64,000 bases of DNA from Microbulbifer harenosus (GCF_005771435.1 NZ_VANI01000001.1:186001-250000); one strand, 5' to 3'. Shown: positions 6,361 through 16,507, numbered from the stretch's first letter. Notes: generated by a model from the sequence alone, not told the origin. A program made the numbers and translations.

Positions 6361-7569
6361 TCAGAGATTGCGCTCCCGAGCATCCACAGGTGTGCTTGCG
6401 GTGGGGGTGTTGGTGCCGGGGGACCAGTGGCCACCGGTGGTCAGGTGCGGGCGGAGCTTTTTCAGCACGCTGCGCGCGGTGGCGCGGTAACTGGTGAGTT
6501 TGCCGCCGGCTACCGCGACGATGTGCGGTTGCTTGTCGTCGTCGCAGCAGATCATGGTTTCGCGGCTGCGGGAGAAGGGGTTGCTGCTGGCGTGGGGCAG
6601 CACCCGCAGTCCGGCGAAGCTGTCAGACAGCTCGTTCAGCTGTAGCGGGCGGGTTTCGGGGAAGTACTGCTTCAGGGTGCGCAGCAGGTAGGCCTTTTCC
6701 TCCAGGGTCGGTGCGACGTCGGAGGGGTTGCCGTGGTAGGGGCGCTCGGTGGTGCCGACCAGGGTTTCACCCTGCCAGGGCATTACGAAGACCGCGCGGC
6801 CATCCTCCGCTTCCACGTAGAAAATCTTGTTGGCGAGTTTCAGGGGTACCTGGATATGGGTGCCAGCCACCAGTTCCAGTGGGGGCAGTTTGGCCTTGGG
6901 GCTGCATTTGTCGTTAGTCTCTTCGATCCACGGGCCGGTGCAGTTCACCAGTGCGCGGCAATGCAGGGTGTTCAGTCTGCCGTCGTGGAAATAATCCACG
7001 CGCACACATTTGTCCGTTACCTCCGCGCCCACCAGGCTGGCGGGGCAGATCAGCTCGGCGCCGCCGCGCAAGGCGGTGCGAATCACCTCCCGGGTGAGCG
7101 CGGCGTCGTCTGTCTGCGCATCGTAGTAGCGGTACACCGCCAGCAGATCATCGCCATTGAGACCGCCAAGTGCGTCGTAGTCCCGCAAACTGATGGAGCG
7201 GAAGCGCGAATGGGGGGAGAAGAGGCCAGCCAGTAGTGCATAGACACTGAGACCCAGGCGGATTTTCCAGGGCGCGCGACGGCTGTGGCGGTAGACCGGA
7301 ATCAAAAACGGCACCAAATGCACCAGGTCCGGCTTGTTCGCCAGCAGCCACTTGCGCTCTTTCAGGCACTCGTACACCAGGGAAATCTGCCCGCTCTCGA
7401 GATAGCGCAGACCGCCGTGAATCAGCTTGGATGAACGCGAGGATGTGCCGTAAGCGACCGACTCCTGTTCGAGAATCGCCACCCGGTAGCCGGCCGCAGT
7501 GAGCGCCTCGGCGACGCCGGCACCCTGGATACCGGCACCCACGACGAGAACGTCATATTCCATAGACAT
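6361..7569 (-). CDS. glpD: GlpD-like FAD-dependent glycerol-3-phosphate dehydrogenase (short form)
   Basis: The 402-aa protein begins with a Rossmann FAD motif (VLVVGAGIQGAG, residues 8-18) and has the GlpD signatures YGTSSRSSKLIHGGLRYLES, VNCTGPWI, LVGTTERPY and VAGGKLTSYRATA. GlpD oxidises glycerol-3-phosphate to dihydroxyacetone phosphate, feeding quinones at the inner membrane. Typical GlpD is about 500 aa. Here the C-terminal domain after GGKLTSYR is reduced to about 45 residues and the stop is at the island edge. It may be a natural short family or a truncation by the island. It overlaps the upstream diesterase-like gene by 17 bases, a logical glycerophosphodiester-to-DHAP pair. Confidence 0.8.
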   Translation of the reverse strand: MSMEYDVLVVGAGIQGAGVAEALTAAGYRVAILEQESVAYGTSSRSSKLIHGGLRYLESGQISLVYECLKERKWLLANKPDLVHLVPFLIPVYRHSRRAPWKIRLGLSVYALLAGLFSPHSRFRSISLRDYDALGGLNGDDLLAVYRYYDAQTDDAALTREVIRTALRGGAELICPASLVGAEVTDKCVRVDYFHDGRLNTLHCRALVNCTGPWIEETNDKCSPKAKLPPLELVAGTHIQVPLKLANKIFYVEAEDGRAVFVMPWQGETLVGTTERPYHGNPSDVAPTLEEKAYLLRTLKQYFPETRPLQLNELSDSFAGLRVLPHASSNPFSRSRETMICCDDDKQPHIVAVAGGKLTSYRATARSVLKKLRPHLTTGGHWSPGTNTPTASTPVDARERNL

Positions 7570-8245
7570 TGCTGGCCTCCCGGGATCGCATCAGCAGCGG
7601 CAGATTCCCAGTAAGGATATGGTGTGCGCCGCGGTGATGCCAGTGCACCGCGCCCTGCGCCGTATTGATTTCATATACGACCCACTGCCAGGGGCCGGGG
7701 GGCAGTTCCTGGCAGTCCACGGACGCGTGATGGATAAACAGGTAATCCGGCGCCAGCGTCACTACGTCGACGGACAGACAGCGGGCAACACTCGGTACCT
7801 GCAAGGCCACCAGATCAAACCCCAGGCTGCGCGCGAGGCGCAGACTGCGCAGGTCGGCGGTCAGCAGCACAAAGTTGTCGGCGGAGCCGAGAATTTCTTG
7901 CCGCAATCGACGGATTGCCACTTCCGCACCCACAGTCTGAAGTGTCTCTGCGCTCAGGTGGATAAACCATTCCAGGTGGCGGTGGCGTTGAGCCCACTCC
8001 ACCAACTGCGGAAAAGTATTGAGGGGCAGGGTTCTGAGGTCCCTGTCTTTCAGCATATGCAGCGGCGCGGATATACCTGCTGGCGAAAATTCCAGCGCAT
8101 TGCCGCCGCAGCACCAGGGCGTGCGTTCCTGGCTGAACTGCACCTCGGTGGCAATCGCGCAGGCGCCGAGACCGTGGGCTGCCTCAAAGGCCGCCAGGGT
8201 ATTCTCCGGGTGGTGGATTTTGTCGCCTGAATGCGCAATTAGCAT
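7553..8245 (-). CDS. glycerophosphodiester phosphodiesterase-like protein, catalytic motifs degraded
   Basis: The start of the product, IAHSGDKIHHPENTLAAFEA, is unmistakably GDPD (usual form AHRG...PENTLAAF). However, the HRG arginine is S, the metal-binding E-x-D of the next strand (usually IELDVQ) reads IATEVQ, and the following catalytic HD is CG. The C-terminal GDPD barrel (DLVALQVPS, WVVYEINTAQ) is present at about 230 aa. This suggests a non-catalytic homologue or altered activity. ATG 8245 is chosen because GDPDs start just before IAHRG; TTG 8365 would add 40 basic residues. It is translationally linked to the GlpD-like gene. Confidence 0.7.
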   Translation of the reverse strand: MLIAHSGDKIHHPENTLAAFEAAHGLGACAIATEVQFSQERTPWCCGGNALEFSPAGISAPLHMLKDRDLRTLPLNTFPQLVEWAQRHRHLEWFIHLSAETLQTVGAEVAIRRLRQEILGSADNFVLLTADLRSLRLARSLGFDLVALQVPSVARCLSVDVVTLAPDYLFIHHASVDCQELPPGPWQWVVYEINTAQGAVHWHHRGAHHILTGNLPLLMRSREASNVYGI

Positions 8246-8425
8246 GGAGGGTAGGTCCGCGTGGGGTAGTTTATTGTCTGAAGGGGTATTGACCGTACAA
8301 GCTGCGCGTACGCGCCTCGCACTCTTTTCTCTCTTAAAAAATAGCCGTTGCCGAATGCCTTGCAACCTGAAGTGATTACTCTTGTGTGGCGAAACCTGCC
8401 AGCGAATTTAACCCGGCGCCCACTC

Positions 8426-8452
8426 TCAAGATCTCCTTATTCCTGCCGATAG
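8426..8452 (+). promoter_or_regulatory. sigma-28 (FliA) promoter of motA
   Basis: TCAAGATC, exactly 11 bases, GCCGATAG. This matches the FliA consensus TAAAGTTT-N11-GCCGATAA well in the -10. It ends 31 bases before the motA GTG, as expected for a class III operon. Confidence 0.75.
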
Positions 8453-8483
8453 CCTATGCGAATGGATTGGCTGGGTAGACGTC

Positions 8484-9347
8484 GTGTTGATAGTTATCGG
8501 GTTTGTGATTGTTGCGGTTTCAGTGTTTGGAGGCTTCGCCATGTCAGGGGGGCACCTTGGCCCTCTGTATCAGCCCATGGAGTTTCTGATCATCATCGGC
8601 GCAGCACTGGGATCATTTATTGCCGGCAACAATGGCAAGGCCATCCGCGCGACCCTGCGCACCCTGTCCCGCCTGAAGCGCTCCACCCGATACGACAAAG
8701 AGATCTACATGGATCTCATGGGGCTCTATTACAAATTGCTGTGGAAAATGCGCCGCGATGGCGCCATCGGCATTGAAAAAGACATCGAGTCGCCGGCCGA
8801 CAGTGAAATTTTCCAGGAGTACCCGCGCATCACCCGTGACCCAATGATCATGGGGTTCACCACCGATTATCTGCGGTTGATGGTCAGCGGCAGCATGGAC
8901 CCGCTTGAGCTCGACGAGCTGATGACCCATGAAATTGAAGCCTTTGAGCACGAGGCCCGGGTACCGGCGGACGCCCTGTTGAAAGTCGGAGACGGACTAC
9001 CTGCGTTCGGCATCGTCGCCGCGGTACTCGGCGTGGTGAAAGCGCTGGCTTCCGCGGACGCCGGTGCGGGGGAAATCGGGCTGATGGTGGCGCACGCCCT
9101 GGTGGGTACCTTTGTTGGCATCCTCCTCGCCTACGGATTTGTGAACCCGCTTGCCAGCCGCATCGAGCGCCAGGTGCAGGAGGCGGTGAAGGTTCTGCAG
9201 TGTGTGCGGGTAACCCTGCTCGCCAGCCTGAATGGCTACGCACCGCAGCTCGCGGTGGAGTTCGGGCGCAAGACCCTGGATACCTCGGATCGCCCGACGT
9301 TTGGCGAGCTGGAGGAACACGTGCGTCCGACGCTGTCTGCCGCATGA
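8484..9347 (+). CDS. motA: flagellar stator protein MotA
   Basis: At 287 aa this is MotA of the proton-driven type: TM1 VIGFVIVAVSVFGGFAMS, TM2 EFLIIIGAALGSFIAGN, a cytoplasmic loop rich in charges (RRDGAIGIEKDIESP, RVPADALLKVGDGLPAFG) used for contact with FliG, and TM3/TM4 around GIVAAVLGVVKALAS and VAHALVGTFVGILLAYGF. With MotB it forms the peptidoglycan-anchored ion channel that drives rotation. GTG start. Its stop overlaps the motB start (ATGA). It opens the class III operon behind a FliA promoter. Confidence 0.95.
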   Translation: MLIVIGFVIVAVSVFGGFAMSGGHLGPLYQPMEFLIIIGAALGSFIAGNNGKAIRATLRTLSRLKRSTRYDKEIYMDLMGLYYKLLWKMRRDGAIGIEKDIESPADSEIFQEYPRITRDPMIMGFTTDYLRLMVSGSMDPLELDELMTHEIEAFEHEARVPADALLKVGDGLPAFGIVAAVLGVVKALASADAGAGEIGLMVAHALVGTFVGILLAYGFVNPLASRIERQVQEAVKVLQCVRVTLLASLNGYAPQLAVEFGRKTLDTSDRPTFGELEEHVRPTLSAA

Positions 9348-10216
9348 GTGCGGCGCGAGATGCCGGGCGTCGAATCGTCATTCGCCGCCCGCGAAAGACC
9401 CAGGAAAAACACCACGGCGGTGCCTGGAAAATCGCGCTGGCGGATCTGATGACCGCGCTGATGGCGCTGTTTTTAGTGATGTGGATTATTTCCAACGCGT
9501 CGCCGCAGGAGCTGCAGGGGCTGGCGGAGTATTTCCGCACGCCGCTCGCTGTTGCGCTTAGCAATGGCGACCGCGACAGCGCCAGCACCAGTGTGATTCC
9601 CGGCGGCGGCACCGACCCCGCGCATGTCAGCGGCGAGCGCGCGCGCGTGGACCTGCGCAGTGAAAAGCTCCCCGACGACGTGCGCCGTACCTTGATGGAG
9701 CTGCGCTTTCGCATTGAGAGTGCGATCCAGGGCGACCCTCAGCTATGGGAACTCCGCGACCAGGTGCGCTTTGAGTTCATCCCGGATGGGCTGCGCATAC
9801 AGCTGCTGGATACGGAGAAGCGCTCCATGTTCGAGCTCGGCAGTGACCGCCTGGCGGAGGACCTGCGCCATTTGATCCGCGCCATCGCGCCGCTGCTGAA
9901 CGAATTGCCAAACGCCATCAGTATCACCGGCCACACCGACAGCCTGATCTACGCCGCTGGAGATCAGGGATACAGCAACTGGGAACTCTCTGCCGGGCGT
10001 GCCAATGCGTGCCGCAGGGAGCTGGTGGCCGGAGGTCTCGATAGTGAAAAGATGCTGAGGGTGATTGGCATGGGGGACCGGCTTCCCATTCCCGGAAGCC
10101 GCCCCGGCGATGCCGTCAACCGGCGTATCAGCCTGGAAATATTGAGCGATGCCGCAGCCGCGCGTATCCGCTCGGGTGGACGCACCGAACCGCTGCAGGC
10201 ACTGCAGGAGCGATGA
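9344..10216 (+). CDS. motB: flagellar stator protein MotB
   Basis: At 290 aa the protein has a short cytoplasmic N-terminus and one TM helix (ADLMTALMALFLVMWIIS) whose first Asp (in KIALADLMTA) is the proton-carrying residue. A periplasmic plug/linker and a C-terminal OmpA-like peptidoglycan-binding domain follow (ISITGHTDS, NWELSAGRANACRRELV, VNRRISLEIL). ATG 9344 overlaps the motA stop. The longer upstream reading frame to 9200 is inside motA and is not used. The start of cheA overlaps its stop. Confidence 0.95.
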   Translation: MSAARDAGRRIVIRRPRKTQEKHHGGAWKIALADLMTALMALFLVMWIISNASPQELQGLAEYFRTPLAVALSNGDRDSASTSVIPGGGTDPAHVSGERARVDLRSEKLPDDVRRTLMELRFRIESAIQGDPQLWELRDQVRFEFIPDGLRIQLLDTEKRSMFELGSDRLAEDLRHLIRAIAPLLNELPNAISITGHTDSLIYAAGDQGYSNWELSAGRANACRRELVAGGLDSEKMLRVIGMGDRLPIPGSRPGDAVNRRISLEILSDAAAARIRSGGRTEPLQALQER

Positions 10217-12282
10217 TGGATATAACCGACTTTTACGACACATTTTTTGAAGAGGCCGAAGAACTGCTCGCAGATATGGAGCGGCTCCTGCTGGACCTGG
10301 ACGTAGATGATCCCGATCCGGAGCAGCTCAATGCCATTTTCCGTGCGGCGCATTCGATAAAGGGCGGCGCGGGGACCTTTGGCTTCGAGGCATTGCAACG
10401 CACCACGCACCTGCTGGAAAACCTGCTGGACTATGCGCGCTGTGGTGAACTGAAGCTGAGGCGGGATCTCGTCGATGTATTCCTGGAAACCAAAGACATG
10501 CTGAATGAGCAATTGGCGGCTTATCGCCAGAGTCAGGAGCCCGACCCGGAGGCGCTGGAGCGCATCTGCCGGGTGCTGCAGCAACTGGCGCTTGAAGAAA
10601 TTGGCAAGGGGTCGGTCGATATCGCCGATGCCGCGCCTGCGCCAGTCGAATCGACAACCGCGGTGGACACGGCTGCGCCGGCGGAAGCCAGCGGTCGCTA
10701 CTGCGTGGCGCTGTTGAATGTCGAGGCGAAAGATCGCGGCCTGCTCATCGAAGAGCTGGCACATCTCGGCACGGTAGAGCGTCAAAGTGGCGATGAGACC
10801 CGTTACGAAGTTGTTCTGGCGTCGTCACTGAGAAGTGACGATATCGAAGCTGTGATGTGTTTTATCGCGGAGCCAGATCAGCTGCAGATTACCCCGATGG
10901 CAGCCAGCGAGCCTGTCGCCGCGCGAGCAGCGCAGCACGCGGCGCCTGAGCCGGCGCCGGCTTCCAGCGATACCGCGCGCACCGCACCGGAGAAGGCTGC
11001 CAGGCCCGCCACCGGCGCGGGAGAGAGCGCGTCCATCCGCGTCCCCGTGGCCAAAGTTGATCAGATCATCAACCTGGTGGGAGAGCTGGTCATTACCCAG
11101 TCCATGCTGGATCAGGTGGCCGAGGATACCCAGGGTGCCCAGGCTGGAAAGCTGAGCAGTGGACTCAGCCTGCTGGCGCGTACCGCGCGCGATCTGCAGG
11201 AGGCGGTCATGTCGGTGCGTATGGTGCCGATGGACTATGTATTCAGCCGTTTTCCGCGTCTGGTGCGGGATCTCGCCAGCAAGCTGGGCAAGGATGTTGA
11301 ACTGATTACCGAAGGCAAATCCACCGAGCTGGACAAGGGGCTGACCGAACGCATTATCGATCCGTTGACACATCTGGTGCGCAACAGTCTGGACCACGGT
11401 ATCGAAACGCCCGCACAGAGGGAGGCCGCCGGCAAATCCCGCACCGGCAACCTGTTGCTGTCCGCGCAACATCAAGGCGGCAGTATTCTGATTGAAGTCG
11501 GCGACGATGGCGGCGGACTCAATCGCGAAAAAATTCTCGCCAAAGCGGCGGCCAACGGTCTCAATGTCTCGGAAAACATGAGCGATGAAGATGTCTGGCA
11601 ATTGATTTTTGCCCCGGGCTTTTCCACGGCGGCGGAGGTCAGCGATGTCTCAGGGCGCGGCGTCGGCATGGACGTGGTTAAGCGCAACATCGAAGCCATG
11701 GGCGGGCACGTGGAAATTGACTCCAGCCCGGGGCAGGGCACCACCACACGCATTGTGCTGCCGCTCACGCTCGCCATTCTCGACGGCATGTCGGTGCGCG
11801 TCGGCGATGAAACCTTTGTCCTCCCGGTAAGCGGCGTGATCGAATCTCTGCAGCCGAAACCGGAAGACCTCTACCCCATGGTCGGGGAAGACCTGCTGCT
11901 CAAGGTGAGGGAAGACTATCTGCCGATGATTGCCGTGCACACCGCGATGGATATCTCCGGTGCGGAACAGGACCCGACCCGCGCTATCGCGGTCATCGTG
12001 CAGGGGCAGGGGCGGCGTTACGCGCTGCAGGTAGACGAGCTGGTCGGGCAGCAACAGGTGGTGGTTAAAAACCTGGAAACCAATTACCGCAAGGTACCCG
12101 GGGTATCCGCGGCCACGATACTGGGGGATGGCAGCGTCGCGCTGATTGTCGACATCGCCGATATGTACCGGCTGCACCAAAGCAAAAAATCCCGGGCAGC
12201 GCACGGCGCCGCACCATCGTATTCCTCCACCAATTCCATATCCGATTTTGGAGCGCCGGCACAGCCGCGCCGCGTTCATTGA
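10213..12282 (+). CDS. cheA: chemotaxis histidine kinase CheA
   Basis: The 689-aa kinase has an HPt domain at about residues 1-105 with phospho-accepting His47 in [17 protein letters not shown] CheY/CheB-binding P2-like segment lies at about 160-230, followed by an Ala/Pro linker. Then come the dimerisation helices ([20 protein letters not shown]), the ATPase (N-box [12 protein letters not shown]1 [10 protein letters not shown]2 [12 protein letters not shown]) and a C-terminal CheW-like regulatory domain. It autophosphorylates under receptor control and passes phosphate to CheY and CheB. It overlaps motB by 4 bases; GGAG precedes the start. cheW follows after 14 bases. Confidence 0.96.
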   Translation: MMDITDFYDTFFEEAEELLADMERLLLDLDVDDPDPEQLNAIFRAAHSIKGGAGTFGFEALQRTTHLLENLLDYARCGELKLRRDLVDVFLETKDMLNEQLAAYRQSQEPDPEALERICRVLQQLALEEIGKGSVDIADAAPAPVESTTAVDTAAPAEASGRYCVALLNVEAKDRGLLIEELAHLGTVERQSGDETRYEVVLASSLRSDDIEAVMCFIAEPDQLQITPMAASEPVAARAAQHAAPEPAPASSDTARTAPEKAARPATGAGESASIRVPVAKVDQIINLVGELVITQSMLDQVAEDTQGAQAGKLSSGLSLLARTARDLQEAVMSVRMVPMDYVFSRFPRLVRDLASKLGKDVELITEGKSTELDKGLTERIIDPLTHLVRNSLDHGIETPAQREAAGKSRTGNLLLSAQHQGGSILIEVGDDGGGLNREKILAKAAANGLNVSENMSDEDVWQLIFAPGFSTAAEVSDVSGRGVGMDVVKRNIEAMGGHVEIDSSPGQGTTTRIVLPLTLAILDGMSVRVGDETFVLPVSGVIESLQPKPEDLYPMVGEDLLLKVREDYLPMIAVHTAMDISGAEQDPTRAIAVIVQGQGRRYALQVDELVGQQQVVVKNLETNYRKVPGVSAATILGDGSVALIVDIADMYRLHQSKKSRAAHGAAPSYSSTNSISDFGAPAQPRRVH

Positions 12283-12296
12283 GAGGCAGCACATTC

Positions 12297-12794
12297 ATGA
12301 ACCAAGTCAATGCATCAGCAAAGAAAACCAGGATTGAGGTCCGGGACCGGGAATTCCTGGTGTTTTCGCTCGGTGAAGAAGAATACGCGATCGACATCCT
12401 CAAAGTGCAGGAGATCCGCGGCTACGACAATGTGACGCGAATAGCCAACGCGCCGGAATTTATCAAAGGCGTAACCAATCTCCGCGGCGTGATCGTGCCG
12501 ATCGTGGATTTGCGGATCAAGTTCCGTCTGTCCAAGGCGATCTACGATGGGCAGACGGTGGTGATCGTGGTGAACATCGCCGGCCGGGTGGTGGGCATTG
12601 TGGTGGACCGTGTGTCCGATGTAATGACCCTGAATGACGAACAGATAAAGCCCGCGCCGGAATTCGGTGTGAACCTGCCGCTGGATTACATCAGCGGGCT
12701 CGGCAGCCTGGACAAACGCATGCTGGTACTGGTCGATATTGAAAAACTACTGACCAGCCAGGAAATGGCACTGGTCGCAGAAGCCGGAGAGTAA
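12297..12794 (+). CDS. cheW: chemotaxis coupling protein CheW
   Basis: At 165 aa this is a single CheW domain: [52 protein letters not shown] and [20 protein letters not shown]. It couples receptors to CheA in the polar or lateral array. ATG 12297 is chosen because GAGAGG lies upstream and the N-terminus then matches enterobacterial CheW (MNQVNASA..). It sits between cheA and the Aer-like receptor in one operon. Confidence 0.95.
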   Translation: MNQVNASAKKTRIEVRDREFLVFSLGEEEYAIDILKVQEIRGYDNVTRIANAPEFIKGVTNLRGVIVPIVDLRIKFRLSKAIYDGQTVVIVVNIAGRVVGIVVDRVSDVMTLNDEQIKPAPEFGVNLPLDYISGLGSLDKRMLVLVDIEKLLTSQEMALVAEAGE

Positions 12795-12800
12795 ACCGCC

Positions 12801-14429
12801 ATGCGAGATCATAAACCGGTAACCGGCCGGGAATACCGCCTGCGCGGAAATCACTTCCTTATTTCCAGAACCGACCTCAAAGGCAATATTGTTTATGCGA
12901 ACCCGGCCTTTGTCGAAGTCAGCGGTTACAGCGCGGAAGAATTGATAGGCGCACCGCACAATATTGTCCGCCACCCGGATATGCCGCCGCAGGCGTTCGC
13001 CAATTTATGGCAAACCATCAAAAACGGCGACGTGTGGATCGGGTTGGTAAAAAACCGCCGCAAAGACGGCGGTTTCTATTGGGTGCACGCGCACGTTATT
13101 CCGGTGATGGAAGACGGTGCGGTCAGCGGCTATGTCTCGGTGCGCCTCAAGGCCGAGCGCGCTGCCATTGACAATGCCGAATCCCAGTACCGCGCAATGC
13201 GGGAGGGGCGCGGGGCACATCTCACTCTGCTGCGCGGGCAGGTTCTGCCGCGCGGAGTGCGCGGCTGGTGGCAGCGGCTCAGCCATGTTTCGCTCACGGC
13301 AAGGCTGGCGGCTCTCGTTGGTCTGGCAAGTGCTGCACTCATCGGCGGCGCCGTATGGTGCTGGCAACTCGCGGCTTCAAACCAGCAGGCAATGTCGCCG
13401 CTGCTACTGGCCGGTACCGCGTTGCAGATTGTAATTCTGGCGTGGCTGGGGCTTTCGTGCGCGCGCGCGGTGCGCCGCCCGCTGTCCGCGATGCAGAGTT
13501 TTGCGCTGCAGATTGCCGCGGGCAATCTCGAAGCTCCGACACTGAAAAACGAAGTTGGAGAAATGCACCATCTCGCGCGGGCGCTGAATGTCATGCACCG
13601 CAGCCTCTACCACACGGTGGAAGAAGTGAACGCCGGTGTATCCGAGGTGGTGCCGGCGGTGCGGCGCATCGCCGCGGGAAATGACGACCTTGCCACTCGC
13701 TCGGACCAGCAGGCCGCCTCTCTGCAACAGACCGCGTCGAGCATGGAGGAAATCACCATTACCGTGGGGCAGAATGCCGACAATGCGCGTCAGGCCAGCA
13801 GTCTCGCGGAAGGGGCATCCCAGGAAGTAAAAACCAGCGGCGAAACCATGTCGCACATCGTCGATACCATGGAACGCATGACGGCCAGCTCAAAGCAGAT
13901 GGCGGCGATTATCGAAACCATTGACGGTATCGCATTCCAGACCAATATCCTAGCGCTGAACGCCTCCGTGGAGGCTGCGCGCGCCGGCGAGCACGGCAGA
14001 GGCTTTGCGGTGGTGGCACAGGAAGTACGCAACCTTGCCGGACGCTCCGCGGATGCGGCCCGGGAAATTCGCCAGTTGATTGCCAGCTCTACCCGGGAAG
14101 TAAACGACGGCGCCGGCCTGGTGCGCGACGCGGGCGCGTCCATCGCGCTGGTAGTGGACTCTGTCACCCGCGTCAGCAATATCATGCGCGAAATCTCCAC
14201 GGCCTCCGCGGAGCAGAGCACCGGTATCGGCCATATCAATCTGGCTGTATCGCAAATGGATGAAGTTACCAAACGCAATGTGGATCTGGTGCGCGCCACC
14301 GCGGATTCATCCGGCGCGTTGCAGTCGCGCATGGCGCAGCTCTCCCAGGCCATGGGCGTATTCCTGATCGGTTCGCAACGGGACAAAGTGGCATCCGCAC
14401 AGAAAGCGGACGTCGAGCGCGCAGGTTGA
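12801..14429 (+). CDS. aer: Aer-like methyl-accepting receptor with PAS domain
   Basis: This 542-aa receptor starts with a cytoplasmic PAS domain (residues about 15-118: TDLKGNIVYANPAFVEVSGY and the Aer signature IVRHPDMP). A pair of membrane segments (about 165-190 and 198-220) with almost no periplasmic loop, a HAMP domain (to about 272) and the MA signalling hairpin follow. MA carries the hairpin tip [19 protein letters not shown]. The layout matches Aer, which senses redox state through PAS-bound FAD. The C-terminus lacks a CheR-docking pentapeptide. It is located between cheW and cheR. Confidence 0.9.
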   Translation: MRDHKPVTGREYRLRGNHFLISRTDLKGNIVYANPAFVEVSGYSAEELIGAPHNIVRHPDMPPQAFANLWQTIKNGDVWIGLVKNRRKDGGFYWVHAHVIPVMEDGAVSGYVSVRLKAERAAIDNAESQYRAMREGRGAHLTLLRGQVLPRGVRGWWQRLSHVSLTARLAALVGLASAALIGGAVWCWQLAASNQQAMSPLLLAGTALQIVILAWLGLSCARAVRRPLSAMQSFALQIAAGNLEAPTLKNEVGEMHHLARALNVMHRSLYHTVEEVNAGVSEVVPAVRRIAAGNDDLATRSDQQAASLQQTASSMEEITITVGQNADNARQASSLAEGASQEVKTSGETMSHIVDTMERMTASSKQMAAIIETIDGIAFQTNILALNASVEAARAGEHGRGFAVVAQEVRNLAGRSADAAREIRQLIASSTREVNDGAGLVRDAGASIALVVDSVTRVSNIMREISTASAEQSTGIGHINLAVSQMDEVTKRNVDLVRATADSSGALQSRMAQLSQAMGVFLIGSQRDKVASAQKADVERAG

Positions 14430-15268
14430 CGACGGTGATCCAGACGCCGGCACCGGCCGCTGCACGAGATATCGAATTGACCGACAGGGACTTCAAGCGA
14501 GTGCGGGAGTTGATCGCCGCGCGCGCCGGTATCGTCCTCGCCGAGCACAAGCGCGATATGGTCTACAGCCGCCTTGGCCGTTGTATCCGCAAGCACGGGC
14601 TGCTCCGCTTCAGTGACTATCTGAATCTGTTGGACAGGGTGAGCGATACGAGCGTGTGGGACGAGTTCGTCAATGCGCTGACCACTAACCTGACGGCTTT
14701 TTTTCGCGAGTCCCATCACTTCGAGCTGCTCGCCGATCACTTCCGCGGCCGGCGCGATACGGTGCGGATCTGGAGTGCGGGTTCTTCCACCGGAGAGGAG
14801 CCCTACTCCATCGCCATGACATTGAGCGAAGTGCTGGGAAGTGGTGGCGACCTGGAAGTGTGGGCGACGGACATCGACAGCGAAGCGCTGGCCCGCGCGC
14901 GCGCCGGCGTCTACCCGCTCGACCAGGTTCGTCGCCAGGTCAGCGAGGAGCGCATGAAGTGCTTTTTCCAGAAGGGCAGCGGGGCGCGCGCCGGGTTTGC
15001 ACGGGTGCGACCGACACTGGCGCAGAAGGTGCGCTTTGAGCAGTTCAACCTGGTCGGCTCGCCGTGGGCGATCAAGCAGCGTTTCGATGCCATCTTCTGC
15101 CGCAATGTGATGATCTATTTTGACCGCGCCACCCAGGCGCGTCTGTTGGAGAACTTCGCGCCGCTGCTCAAACCCGACGGGCTCCTGTTTGTCGGCCACT
15201 CGGAAAATTTTACCCACATCAGTCAGCAATTCCGTCTGCGTGGGCAGACGGTATACGTGCTCTCCTGA
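14426..15268 (+). CDS. cheR: chemotaxis protein methyltransferase CheR
   Basis: The 280-aa enzyme transfers methyl groups from SAM to receptor glutamates. The N-terminal helical domain contains ELTDRDFKRVRELIAARAG and ALTTNLTAFFRESHHFELL. The SAM-binding domain has IWSAGSSTGEEPYSIAMTL and the later AIFCRNVMIYFD motif. TTG 14426 overlaps the receptor stop; GTG 14435 is an alternative. A hairpin-like CCGC...GCGG element and a new FliA promoter separate it from cheB, so cheB has its own promoter. cheD, often found here, is absent. Confidence 0.94.
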   Translation: MTTVIQTPAPAAARDIELTDRDFKRVRELIAARAGIVLAEHKRDMVYSRLGRCIRKHGLLRFSDYLNLLDRVSDTSVWDEFVNALTTNLTAFFRESHHFELLADHFRGRRDTVRIWSAGSSTGEEPYSIAMTLSEVLGSGGDLEVWATDIDSEALARARAGVYPLDQVRRQVSEERMKCFFQKGSGARAGFARVRPTLAQKVRFEQFNLVGSPWAIKQRFDAIFCRNVMIYFDRATQARLLENFAPLLKPDGLLFVGHSENFTHISQQFRLRGQTVYVLS

Positions 15269-15326
15269 GTCCGCCCGCCGCTTCGCTCCGCAAACATAAT
15301 AACCGCTGATTATCGCGGCTGGCCCC

Positions 15327-15353
15327 TAAAGCCCGGGACCTCGCTGCCGATGT
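15327..15353 (+). promoter_or_regulatory. sigma-28 (FliA) promoter of cheB
   Basis: TAAAGCCC, 11 bases, GCCGATGT, located 60 bases before cheB. The five TAAAG and six GCCGAT positions match the consensus. It starts a second chemotaxis transcript (cheB-mcp-cheYZ). Confidence 0.8.
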
Positions 15354-15413
15354 ATATCAGTAACGGAAAATCGACCACGGTCAGTAGCGTGCGCAGGAGA
15401 GCAGGCGTTACCC

Positions 15414-16469
15414 ATGAATAAAATCAGAGTCCTGTGTGTCGACGATTCGGCACTTATTCGCGGTTTGATGCGTGAAATCATCGACACGCAGCCGGATATG
15501 GAAGTCGTGGCGGTGGCCCCGGACCCTCTGGTAGCGCGCGATTTGATCAAACAGCTAAACCCGGATGTGCTCACCCTGGACGTCGAAATGCCCCGTATGG
15601 ATGGCCTCGATTTTCTCGAACGGCTGATGCGCTTGCGCCCCATGCCGGTGCTGATGGTGTCCTCGCTGACGCGCTCGGGGTCCGAGATTACCCTGCGGGC
15701 GCTGGAGTTGGGTGCGGTGGATTTTGTACCCAAACCTCAACTGGGGATCCGCTCCGGGCTGCTGGAATACGGCGAGCAGATTGCGGAAAAAATCCGCGCG
15801 GCGGCGCGCACCAGTCCCGCCCGCAGAGAAACGCAGACCACAGGTGCGAAGCGCGCGCTCGAATCGGTCATGGTGTCGAGTGAGAAGCTGTTGATTATCG
15901 GCGCTTCCACCGGCGGGCCGGAAGCGATCCGCCAGGTACTAGAACCGCTGCCGGCAAACAGCCCGGCGATCCTGATCGCCCAGCACATGCCGGCGGGGTT
16001 TACCCGCTCGTTTGCAGAGCGGCTCGACAGATTGTGCCGCATCCGGGTGAAGGAAGCCGAGCAGGGCGAGCGGGTGCTGCCGGGGCATGCGTACATCGCC
16101 CCCGGCGACCAGCACCTGCGCCTGACGCGCAGCGGCGCCAACTATCAGGTACTGCTGGACGCCGGGCCCGCCGTCAATCGCCATCGGCCCTCGGTCGATG
16201 TGCTGTTCCACTCCGCCGCTGAGCTCGCCGGGCGCAACGCCATTGGCGCGTTGCTGACCGGGATGGGGCGCGATGGTGCCGCGGGTCTGCTGGCCATGCG
16301 TCACGCGGGCGCGGTGACTCTGGCGCAGGACGAGGCCACATCCCTGGTCTTTGGCATGCCGCGCGAGGCCATTGCACTGGGCGCGGCGGTGGAAACGGTC
16401 GCGCTGGACCATGTCGCGGAGCGACTTTTAACCCTGGCGGCGGCCTCCGGCCGCGCGCAACGGGTTTGA
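15414..16469 (+). CDS. cheB: chemotaxis protein-glutamate methylesterase CheB
   Basis: The 351-aa protein has an N-terminal receiver (phospho-Asp56 in [12 protein letters not shown]) and a C-terminal methylesterase with catalytic Ser165 ([14 protein letters not shown]), His191 ([13 protein letters not shown]) and Asp287 ([13 protein letters not shown]). It demethylates or deamidates receptors when phosphorylated by CheA, giving adaptation. The Shine-Dalgarno GCAGGAG and a FliA promoter precede it. It is followed by a transmembrane receptor gene rather than cheY, an insertion into the usual cheRB-cheYZ order. Confidence 0.95.
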   Translation: MNKIRVLCVDDSALIRGLMREIIDTQPDMEVVAVAPDPLVARDLIKQLNPDVLTLDVEMPRMDGLDFLERLMRLRPMPVLMVSSLTRSGSEITLRALELGAVDFVPKPQLGIRSGLLEYGEQIAEKIRAAARTSPARRETQTTGAKRALESVMVSSEKLLIIGASTGGPEAIRQVLEPLPANSPAILIAQHMPAGFTRSFAERLDRLCRIRVKEAEQGERVLPGHAYIAPGDQHLRLTRSGANYQVLLDAGPAVNRHRPSVDVLFHSAAELAGRNAIGALLTGMGRDGAAGLLAMRHAGAVTLAQDEATSLVFGMPREAIALGAAVETVALDHVAERLLTLAAASGRAQRV

Positions 16470-16507
16470 TGAATACACAAATATTCCTGGCTCACTGACG
16501 AGGAGTT

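Noticed and set aside
13790-15229. Long minus-strand open frame opposite aer and cheR
   Set aside because: It lies antisense to two certain chemotaxis genes, is Arg/Ala-rich and has no recognisable motif; it results from GC-rich codon bias.
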